DNA of 64,000 bases, from positions 1-64,000 of the forward strand of contig SLCC01000086.1 in the NCBI GenBank assembly GCA_007126035.1. Reading direction: 5' to 3'. Positions 56,477 through 64,000 of the stretch are shown here, in pieces (the first letter of the stretch is position 1; every line of letters begins with the position of its first letter). The notes under the pieces were generated by a model that was given only the letters and a program-made list of their open reading frames with translations, did no database searches and had not been told where the DNA came from. This DNA comes from Gemmatimonadota bacterium (GTDB lineage: Bacteria > Gemmatimonadota > Gemmatimonadetes > Longimicrobiales > RSA9). A program made the translations under genes and the position numbers.

Positions 56477-59400
56477 ATGACACGACGCGAGATGAGATAC
56501 CCGGAATACCCGGCAACGCATACGGCGCTGGAGGAGGAGATCCTCCAGCGTTGGCGTGATGAGGACCTGTTCGCCCGAACGCTGGAAGCGACGGCGGATG
56601 GGCAGCCGTTCGTCTTCTACGAGGGTCCGCCCACGGCCAACGGCCGGCCGGGCATCCATCACGTGTTCAGCCGGGCGTTGAAGGACCTGGTCTGTAGGTA
56701 CCAGACCATGAAGGGCCGGTACGTACCACGGAAGGCGGGCTGGGACACCCACGGCTTGCCGGTGGAGATCGAGGCGGAGAAGAAGCTGGGCATCAGCGGG
56801 AAGCGGGAGATCGAGGAGCTGGGTGTGGCCCGGTTCAACCAGGTCTGCCGGGAGAGCGTCTTCACCTACAAGGAAGAGTGGGAGCGGCTTTCCGAGCGAA
56901 TCGGCTACTGGCTCGATTACTCCGATCCCTACGTGACCTTCCATCGCGAATATGTCGAGAGCGTGTGGTGGCTGCTCAGTCAGCTGGCCGACCGTGACCT
57001 GATCTACCGCGGGTATCGGAGCGTTCCGTACTGCCCCCGCTGCGGGACGGGCCTCAGCTCCCACGAGGTGGCGCAGGGCTACCGGGACGTGGAGGACCCG
57101 TCGATCCACTTCATCTGCCCGCTCCTCGATGAGGACGGCCGGGCCACTGATCGGGCGATCCTGGCCTGGACCACCACGCCCTGGACCGTTCCATCCAACG
57201 TGGCGCTGGCCATCCATCCGGGGTTGACGTACGCGGAGGTCGAGCACGAGGGTAGAGGGCTGATCGTGGCGGAGGACCTGGTCAGCACCCTGTTCGGCGA
57301 TGAGGCCGTCGTGCGCCGGCGCTACCGGGCGTCGGAGCTGTTGGGGCTGCGCTATCAGCCCGCGCTGGACCTGGTGCCGGTGACCGAGCAGGACGCGGCG
57401 GCCGCCTGGCGGGTGGTACCGGCGGAGTTCGTGAGCGCGGCGGAGGGGACGGGCATCGTCCACATCGCCCCCGCCTTTGGCGCCGACGACTACGCAGCCG
57501 GTCAGGAGCACGGCCTGCCCATGCTCCGGCCGGTGGACGACGCCGGCCGGTTCCGGCAGGACGTGGCGCTGGTCGGTGGCGTGTTCGTGAAGGATGCGGA
57601 CCCGTTGCTCCTGGACGAGCTGTCAGCGCGGGGCCTGCTCTTCCGGAGCGGCACGGCCCACCACGCCTATCCCCACTGCTGGCGGTGCGAGAGTCCTCTC
57701 ATCTACATGGCCCGGGACTCCTGGTACATTCGGACCACCGCGGTCCGGGAGCGGATGTTGGAGAACAACCGGCAGGTGGGCTGGAACCCGCCGGAGATCG
57801 GCGTAGGACGGTTCGGCGAGTGGCTCGAGGGCAACGTGGACTGGGCTTTGTCCCGGGACCGCTACTGGGGCACGCCGCTGCCCATCTGGGTCTGCGACTC
57901 GGACGGCGAGCACCGGGAAGTGGTCGGCTCGTTGGCCGAGCTGGACGAGCGGGTTGGCGGGCTCGACCCCGAGCTGGACCCGCACAAGCCCTACATCGAC
58001 GACCTGTCCTGGCCATGCCGTCAGTGCCCTGGCACGATGCGGCGGACGCCCGAGGTCATCGACGCCTGGTTCGATTCCGGGGCCATGCCCTTCGCCCAGT
58101 GGCATTACCCGTTCGAGAACGAGGACGTCTGGGCCAGCCAGTTCCCGGCCGACTTCATCGCCGAGGGGCTGGACCAGACGCGGGGCTGGTTCTACTCGCT
58201 CATGGCCATCGCCACCATGCTCGGCCACGGGCCAGTCTACCGGAACGTGCTCGTGAACGGGCTGCTCCTGGACAAGGACGGCCAGAAGATGTCCAAGTCC
58301 AAGGGCAACGTGGTTGACCCGTGGCAGGCCATCGCCCGGTTCGGGGCCGACGGGGTGCGCTGGTACCTGGTGACCGTGAGTCAGCCGTGGGCCGGGAAGC
58401 GCTGGGATGAGGACGCCCTGGAGGAGTCGGTGCGTCGGGCCTTCGACACGCTGGCCAATACCTACCGCTTCTTCTCCCTCTACGCCAACCTCGAGGGCTG
58501 GCGCGACGATGGTGAGGAGATCGCCAGCGAGACGCCCATCATGGACCGATGGCTCCGGTCACGCCTGAACGGTCTGGTCCAGAAGGTGGGCGACGCCTTC
58601 GACGACTACGAGCTGACACCGGGTGCCCGGGCCGTCGGCAGCTTCATCCTGGATGACCTGTCGAACTGGTACGTACGTCGGGGAAGGGACCGGTTCTGGG
58701 GTTCCGCCGACGCGGCGGACACCCGTCACGCGTTCCGCACCCTGTCCGACGCTCTGGCCACCGTCAGCCGGCTGCTGGCACCCGTGACACCTTTCACGGC
58801 CGACTGGCTGCACCGTGCCCTGACCGGCGAGTCGGTGCACCTGAAGACCTTCCCCGTGGCCGACCAGGCGCTGAGGGACGGGACCCTCGAGCGGGAGATG
58901 GATGCGGTACGGGTCATGTCCAGCCTCGGACGAGCGGCGCGGGAGACGGTGCGGATCAGGGTGCGCCAGCCCCTGGGCGTCCTCTTCGCCGTTGTGCCGG
59001 CTGGTGTCGAGCTGTCACCGGGGGCGCTGGACATCCTGAAGGACGAGCTGAACGTGAAGGAGGTCCGGTTCCTGGGCGCCGCCGAAGAGCTGGTCCGGCT
59101 CGAGGCGAAGCCCAATTTCCGGGCCCTGGGTCAGCGGTTCGGCAGCAGGACGCAGGCGGCGGCGGCGGGCATCCGGGCCCTGTCGGGCGACGCCCTGTCC
59201 GACTTCATCAGGGGTGAGGAGGTGGTGGTCGACGTGGGTGGCGAGCCCCATCGCCTCCAGCCGGATGACCTGGAGGTGACGCAGGTGGCCCGGGGCGACC
59301 TGGTGGTGGAGAGCGGTGACGGCTTCACGCTGGCCCTGGACCCCACCATCGACGAGCCACTCCGACTCGAGGGCATGGCCAGGGAGCTGGTCAACCGGAT

Positions 59401-59638
59401 CCAGCGGCTCCGGCGTGATTCGGGCCTGGAGGTGAGCGACCGGATCCGGCTCTGGATCGGTGGCGACGCCGATGCCAGAGCGGCTGCGGACCGCCACCGG
59501 GATTACATTGCGGGTGAGACACTGGCCCTGGCGGTGGACCTGGACGGGGCGCCCGATTCGGCCGACGTGATGAAGCGGGAAGTGGAGGTGGATGGAGTGG
59601 GCGCCATGATCGCCCTGCAGAGAGCGGCGGGTGACTGA
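56477..59638 (+). CDS. ileS: Isoleucyl-tRNA synthetase
   Basis: FYEGPPTANGRPGIHHVFSRALKDLVCRYQTMKG; GWDTHGLPVEIEAEK; LLDKDGQKMSKSKGNVVDPW. Confidence 0.97.
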   Translation: MTRREMRYPEYPATHTALEEEILQRWRDEDLFARTLEATADGQPFVFYEGPPTANGRPGIHHVFSRALKDLVCRYQTMKGRYVPRKAGWDTHGLPVEIEAEKKLGISGKREIEELGVARFNQVCRESVFTYKEEWERLSERIGYWLDYSDPYVTFHREYVESVWWLLSQLADRDLIYRGYRSVPYCPRCGTGLSSHEVAQGYRDVEDPSIHFICPLLDEDGRATDRAILAWTTTPWTVPSNVALAIHPGLTYAEVEHEGRGLIVAEDLVSTLFGDEAVVRRRYRASELLGLRYQPALDLVPVTEQDAAAAWRVVPAEFVSAAEGTGIVHIAPAFGADDYAAGQEHGLPMLRPVDDAGRFRQDVALVGGVFVKDADPLLLDELSARGLLFRSGTAHHAYPHCWRCESPLIYMARDSWYIRTTAVRERMLENNRQVGWNPPEIGVGRFGEWLEGNVDWALSRDRYWGTPLPIWVCDSDGEHREVVGSLAELDERVGGLDPELDPHKPYIDDLSWPCRQCPGTMRRTPEVIDAWFDSGAMPFAQWHYPFENEDVWASQFPADFIAEGLDQTRGWFYSLMAIATMLGHGPVYRNVLVNGLLLDKDGQKMSKSKGNVVDPWQAIARFGADGVRWYLVTVSQPWAGKRWDEDALEESVRRAFDTLANTYRFFSLYANLEGWRDDGEEIASETPIMDRWLRSRLNGLVQKVGDAFDDYELTPGARAVGSFILDDLSNWYVRRGRDRFWGSADAADTRHAFRTLSDALATVSRLLAPVTPFTADWLHRALTGESVHLKTFPVADQALRDGTLEREMDAVRVMSSLGRAARETVRIRVRQPLGVLFAVVPAGVELSPGALDILKDELNVKEVRFLGAAEELVRLEAKPNFRALGQRFGSRTQAAAAGIRALSGDALSDFIRGEEVVVDVGGEPHRLQPDDLEVTQVARGDLVVESGDGFTLALDPTIDEPLRLEGMARELVNRIQRLRRDSGLEVSDRIRLWIGGDADARAAADRHRDYIAGETLALAVDLDGAPDSADVMKREVEVDGVGAMIALQRAAGD

Positions 59639-60009
59639 TGCCGTTGGACAACGGACAGAGAGAAGCGCTGGGTCGGCTCCTGGAACGGGAGCGTAGCAGG
59701 CTGGCAGCCAGGCTGCAGCGCTTCAGCGCTCAGCGCGACGATGTGGAGGTGGGCGGCTTCTCGCAGCACATGGCAGAGGACGCTTCCGCACTGACGGAGC
59801 GCGAGACGGCCTATCTGCTGGCGAGCGAGGAGGGGCGGCGGCTGGTGGCGGTGGACCAGGCCCTGGATCGGCTCCTGCATTCTCCAGAATCTTTCGGCGT
59901 CTGTGAGCACTGCGGCGTCGAGATTCCATACGCGCGTCTCGAGGCGGTGCCCGCCGCCCGGTCGTGCCTGGAATGTCAGACGGGAGTTGAGAGCAGGAGT
60001 GGCTGGTGA
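59638..60009 (+). CDS. TraR/DksA zinc-finger family protein
   Basis: GVCEHCGVEIPYARLEAVPAARSCLECQ four-Cys zinc finger. Confidence 0.92.
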   Translation: MPLDNGQREALGRLLERERSRLAARLQRFSAQRDDVEVGGFSQHMAEDASALTERETAYLLASEEGRRLVAVDQALDRLLHSPESFGVCEHCGVEIPYARLEAVPAARSCLECQTGVESRSGW

Positions 60010-60560
60010 CTGAGCTGAAACGAGGTACGGAGCACGGCGCACGTTCGTGGAGTGCCGGGAAGAACCGGCTGTTCTTCGGCATCCTGGCTCCCGTGGTCGT
60101 AGTCGATTTCGTGACGAAGTACCTGGTCCAGCAAGGCATGCGGCCCTACCAGCAGATCGACATCGTGGGCGACTACCTCCGGCTGACCTTCATCCACAAC
60201 CCGGGCGCCGCCTTCGGCATCCACGTGGGCGAGTATTCCCGGATCATCTTCCTCATCCTGTCCCTGGTGGCGCTGATCGCCCTGGGCGCCATGTACTGGT
60301 CCACACCGGGTCGCGACCGGGTCCGGCTGTCGGCCATCGCACTGATCTGTGCCGGCGCCATCGGGAACCTGATCGACCGGATCCGTTCCGAACAGGGCGT
60401 GGTCGACTTCATCGATGTGGGGATCGGAGACCTCCGCTGGCCTGTCTTCAACGTGGCCGATATCGCCGTCACCACCGGTGCCATCTTCCTGGCGCTCTCC
60501 CTCTGGCAGGAGGATCGAGACTCGCCGGGCAGACGGGCAGACGATGAAGGTGGTGCCTAG
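60006..60560 (+). CDS. lspA: Lipoprotein signal peptidase II
   Basis: VVDFVTKYLV; FIHNPGAAFGIH; GAIGNLIDRI; VVDFIDVGIG...WPVFNVADIAVTTG. Confidence 0.95.
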   Translation: MTELKRGTEHGARSWSAGKNRLFFGILAPVVVVDFVTKYLVQQGMRPYQQIDIVGDYLRLTFIHNPGAAFGIHVGEYSRIIFLILSLVALIALGAMYWSTPGRDRVRLSAIALICAGAIGNLIDRIRSEQGVVDFIDVGIGDLRWPVFNVADIAVTTGAIFLALSLWQEDRDSPGRRADDEGGA

Positions 60561-61512
60561 CGCCGCCCGGCTGGAGGTCCCGGCCGCGGCGGCTGGGGAG
60601 CGGCTGGACGCCTTCGTGGGCGCTCGCCTGCCCGAACTCTCCCGTACCCGGGCGGCCCAGCTCATTTCCGAGTCCCGCGTCCTGCTGAACGGCCAGCCTG
60701 CTCGCAAGAGCGATCGCGTCGAGGCTGGCGACCTGGTCCACGTCGAGATCCCGCCGCCAGAGCCGTCCACTGTGGGGGCTGAGCCCATACCGCTGGATGT
60801 AGTGTACGATGACCCGGACATCCTGGTGGTGGCCAAGCCGGCGGGGCTCGTGGTACACCCCGCCCCCGGCCACCGCACCGGCACGCTGGTGAACGCGCTG
60901 CTCCACCACGTGGAGGACCTGTCGGGCGTGGGCGGCGTGAAGCGGCCGGGGATCGTGCACCGACTGGACAAGGACACATCGGGTCTCATGATCGTGGCCA
61001 AGCACGACAGGGCGCACCGGCGCCTCGCCAATGCGCTGAAGCGCAGGGAGATCAGGCGCGCCTACCTGGCGGCGTGCTGGGGCCACGTGTCCGACGACCG
61101 GGTGACCGTGGACGCGCCCGTCGGCCGGTCCACCCGTGATCGCAAGCGCATGGCCGTGGTCGAGCATGGCCGGCCCGCTGTCACCCATTTCCAGCGCCTC
61201 GAGCGCTGGCCGGCGGCGGACCTGCTGCGGGCGGAGCTGGAGACGGGCAGGACGCACCAGATCAGGGTCCACCTGGCATACAGCGGCCACCCGGTGGTAG
61301 GCGACCCGGTGTACGGGGCGGCCGGCGCCCGAGGCATCAGCGGACCCGATCGCCCGTGGGCCCGTGAGCTGGAGCGGCGTGTGCCCAGGCAGTTCCTCCA
61401 CGCCCACCGCCTGGAGTTCGATCATCCTCGCACTGGCGAGCAGATGGCCATGGAGGCGCCCGTCCCCGAAGACCTGCAGACCGTGCTGGACTGGGTAGGG
61501 GGAGGAGAATGA
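60544..61512 (+). CDS. RluD-type 23S rRNA pseudouridine synthase
   Basis: S4 domain then DDPDILVVAKPAGLVVHPAPGH; PGIVHRLDKDTSGLMIVAKHDRAH; LETGRTHQIRVHLAYSGHPVVGDPVYG. Confidence 0.95.
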   Translation: MKVVPSAARLEVPAAAAGERLDAFVGARLPELSRTRAAQLISESRVLLNGQPARKSDRVEAGDLVHVEIPPPEPSTVGAEPIPLDVVYDDPDILVVAKPAGLVVHPAPGHRTGTLVNALLHHVEDLSGVGGVKRPGIVHRLDKDTSGLMIVAKHDRAHRRLANALKRREIRRAYLAACWGHVSDDRVTVDAPVGRSTRDRKRMAVVEHGRPAVTHFQRLERWPAADLLRAELETGRTHQIRVHLAYSGHPVVGDPVYGAAGARGISGPDRPWARELERRVPRQFLHAHRLEFDHPRTGEQMAMEAPVPEDLQTVLDWVGGGE

Positions 61513-61943
61513 CCGTGCCGTATATCGCCGGGAGCCCTGGATCAATCTCTCCAGAGGACGGCCGGGCCGTGGTGGTCTGGCAATCGGGGGAGGCGCTCCT
61601 GGCGCTGGACCTGGACACCGTGGAGGAGGTCGTCAAGGTGGAGCCCAGCGCCGACCGCGCCGTCTGCCGGGCGGGTGAGCTGGAGCTCGCGAGCCTGCCA
61701 GGCATGCCGCCGTCGCCACGGACCCGCCGGGCGGTCATCGTGCGGAGCAGTTCCGGAGCCCGGCGGATGGCCCTGGGCGCCGAGCAGGTCGAGGGAGTCT
61801 TCCGCTACGATTCGTCCGGGTCCCTGGCCCCGCCAGCGTGGCTCGAGAGCCTGGAGCTGGCGCACCTGTCCAACCTCGTACGGCTAGAGGACGGACGACT
61901 AGCCGCGGTCCTGGACCCCGACATACTGCTCGGGCAGCGATGA
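61509..61943 (+). CDS. CheW-like domain protein (divergent)
   Basis: VVVWQSGEALLALDLDTVEEVVKVEPS...LASLPGM...LSNLVRLEDGRLAAVLDPDILL resembles the CheW fold pattern. Confidence 0.55.
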   Translation: MTVPYIAGSPGSISPEDGRAVVVWQSGEALLALDLDTVEEVVKVEPSADRAVCRAGELELASLPGMPPSPRTRRAVIVRSSSGARRMALGAEQVEGVFRYDSSGSLAPPAWLESLELAHLSNLVRLEDGRLAAVLDPDILLGQR

Positions 61944-62860
61944 TCCAGGGTTTGGTCCTCGGGCTCCTGGCGCTGGCGTCCGGCTGGCAGGAGCCGGTGG
62001 TGGCAGGCCCCATAGCCTTCCACCACTGGCCCGAGCAGGAAGCCCTGGCAAGGCGGCTCGCCGCGCGCGTCATTGAAGCCCCGCCCCTGCCGGCCCTACC
62101 CCGGGACGTGTTCGACGGAGCAACGGTCCACGTGTTCCTGGCGCCGGACCAGGCCCGCTGGGACAGCCTCACTGGCGGCGCCGTGCCGGAATGGGGCGCG
62201 GGAGTGGCCTACCCGGCCCGCGGGGTCATCGTCCTGCCCATGTACGACTGGGGCAGGAAGCCCCTGCACACAGTCCACCGGACCCTGCGCCACGAGCTGG
62301 CCCACGTGGGGCTCGAGCGCTTCGTCGGCCCTGCCCGCATACCGCGCTGGTTCAACGAGGGCTACGCCCAGTGGGCTGCCGGGCAGTGGGATTGGGAATC
62401 GCCGTGGCGCCTCCGGCTCGCCCTGTCCAGCCGACGGTCACCGCCCCTGGACTCCCTGACCCTGCAATGGCCGGCCGCCGCCGCCGACGCCCGGGTGGCC
62501 TACCTCCTGTCCGCCAGTGCCGTCGCGTACCTGGTGGAGAGCAGTGGCGAACACGGGCTCCGGGTCTTCCTCGACCGTTGGCACGCCGAGCAGGACTTCG
62601 AGGCCGCCTTCCGCGCCGTCTACGGACGGACCACCTCACAGTTCGAGACCGACTGGCGCCGCCACGTCAAGCGCAGCTACGGCTGGGGCGTGCTGCTGGG
62701 CCACTCCGCCCTCTTCTGGTTGCTGGCCGCCGCCATCCTCCTGTCCCTGTTCGGGATCAGGCGCCGCCACGACCGGGAGCGGCTCGAGCGGCTCCGGGCC
62801 ACCGAGCCGCCCGACGACCCTGCGTACTGGGAGCTGTCGTACCGGCAGGAGAATGAATAG
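61940..62860 (+). CDS. Peptidase MA-like gluzincin with C-terminal TM helix
   Basis: LRHELAHVGLERFVGPARIPRWFNEGYAQW; signal-like N-terminus; C-terminal hydrophobic helix; ATGA overlap. Confidence 0.78.
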   Translation: MIQGLVLGLLALASGWQEPVVAGPIAFHHWPEQEALARRLAARVIEAPPLPALPRDVFDGATVHVFLAPDQARWDSLTGGAVPEWGAGVAYPARGVIVLPMYDWGRKPLHTVHRTLRHELAHVGLERFVGPARIPRWFNEGYAQWAAGQWDWESPWRLRLALSSRRSPPLDSLTLQWPAAAADARVAYLLSASAVAYLVESSGEHGLRVFLDRWHAEQDFEAAFRAVYGRTTSQFETDWRRHVKRSYGWGVLLGHSALFWLLAAAILLSLFGIRRRHDRERLERLRATEPPDDPAYWELSYRQENE

Positions 62861-62927
62861 GCCAGGCCGCGGCGCTACCGGCGGCAGCTGGTTTGTGCCG
62901 GGCTCGGGCCCATGCTAATCTTCCCTC

Positions 62928-63131
62928 ATGCCACAGAAGAGACGCGCTCCCGGAAAGAAGCACCTGCCACCGTCGCTGCGGTGGTCCACAGTCAACTACA
63001 TCCTCATGGGTGCCGGAATCCTGTCCATAGCCCTGGGCTTCCTGCTCCTGGCCCGGGGATCGACTGTGACGGCGCCCCTGCTCCTTGCCCTGGGGTTCGT
63101 TATCCTCGTCCCGCTGGGTATCGTACGGTAG
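62928..63131 (+). CDS. Small two-TM protein (DUF3098-like)
   Basis: MPQKRRAPGKKHLPPSLRWSTVNYILMGAGILSIALGFLLLARGSTVTAPLLLALGFVILVPLGIVR. Confidence 0.6.
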   Translation: MPQKRRAPGKKHLPPSLRWSTVNYILMGAGILSIALGFLLLARGSTVTAPLLLALGFVILVPLGIVR

Positions 63132-63161
63132 GCCCGAGGCCAGTCAGCCACCCCCGCCGGA

Positions 63162-64000
63162 TCAACCCTCCACGAGCTGCCGATACAGGTCCATGGTCTG
63201 ACGGGCGATGGCGGGCCACGAGAACTCCGACTCGACCCGGACCCGGGCGGCCCGGCCCATGACCGCGGCCCGCTCCGGGTCCTCCAGCAAGGTGGTGATG
63301 GATTCCGCCATGGCGCTGGCGAACGCCGCCGGGTCGGCCGGTGAGCCGAAAGCGTCGTCGCCCGGCTCGAAGTCCACCAGGTAGCCCGTCTCGCCGTCCA
63401 CCACGATCTCCGGGATGCCGCCAACGCTGGAGGCCACCACCGGAGTGCCGCAGGCCATGGCCTCCACGTTCACGAGGCCGAAGGGCTCGTAGATGGAGGG
63501 ACAGACGAAGACCGTGGCATGTGACAGGATCTGGACGACCTCCCGCCGGGGCAGCATGTCGGGCAACCAGAAGACCCGGAGCCTGCCCTCGTCCCGGAGC
63601 TCGGCCACCCGGTCGGCGACCTCGCGTCCGATCTGCTTGGTGTCGGGCGCCCCGGCGCACAGGACGAGCTGGCTGCCCGGCGGCAGGTGACCAGCCGCAT
63701 CAAGGAGGTGGGGAAGACCTTTCTGGCGCGTGATTCGACCGACGAAAGCCGTGGTGGGCGCTGCCGGGTCGATGCCGAAGCGCTCCAGCACGTCCGTGTC
63801 GGGATCGGTGCGGTAGGTATCGGTATCCACCCCGTTGTGGATCACGTGGACACGGTTGGCCGACACCTGCGGATAGCTTCTGAGGATGTCAGCCTTCATG
63901 CCTCGGGAGACGGCAATGATCGCGTCGGCCGACTCGGCGGCGGTGCGCTCCGCCCACAGCGAAAGTTGGTAGCCGCCCCCGAGTTGCTCAGCCTTCCACG
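63162..64000 (-). CDS. GT4 glycosyltransferase / glycogen synthase-like (partial, N-terminus beyond window)
   Basis: VHVIHNGVDTDTYR; FVGRITRQKGLPHLLDAAGHL; FVCPSIYEPFGLVNVEAMACGTPVVASSVGGIPEIVVDGETGYLV; reading frame open to the window end. Confidence 0.9.
   Translation of the reverse strand, partial: WKAEQLGGGYQLSLWAERTAAESADAIIAVSRGMKADILRSYPQVSANRVHVIHNGVDTDTYRTDPDTDVLERFGIDPAAPTTAFVGRITRQKGLPHLLDAAGHLPPGSQLVLCAGAPDTKQIGREVADRVAELRDEGRLRVFWLPDMLPRREVVQILSHATVFVCPSIYEPFGLVNVEAMACGTPVVASSVGGIPEIVVDGETGYLVDFEPGDDAFGSPADPAAFASAMAESITTLLEDPERAAVMGRAARVRVESEFSWPAIARQTMDLYRQLVEG

Overview
High-GC bacterial chromosomal window. The gene content suggests a Gemmatimonadota-like heterotroph, but that placement is only an inference. 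I see no rRNA, tRNA, CRISPR array, transposase or prophage. The left third (1-14.4 kb, mostly minus strand) carries a DUF3006/ComEC-like metallo-beta-lactamase pair, a bactofilin, and a run of exported amidohydrolases and peptidases. The middle is mostly housekeeping: priA, trpS, an ECF sigma/anti-sigma pair, sucA, a PAS-GAF histidine kinase, mutS, cystathionine beta-synthase, ddl, a rhomboid protease and an EF-G-like GTPase. At 46.2-54.5 kb there is a complete, overlap-coupled operon trpE-G-D-C-F-B-A plus DAHP synthase. It is preceded by what looks like a ribosome-mediated attenuator: a leader peptide with four consecutive Trp codons, an antiterminator segment and a strong rho-independent terminator. 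The right end holds yggS-divIVA-ileS-traR/dksA-lspA-rluD and a partial glycosyltransferase. The most interesting items are the trp attenuator, an anti-sigma factor fused to a TonB C-terminal domain, a triple perfect 14-bp repeat forming GTGA-coupled minicistrons at the sucA start, amidohydrolase-like proteins that lack the HxH metal motif, an orphan GvpL/F protein, a receiver domain with Glu at the phospho-acceptor site, and repeat-built signal peptides.
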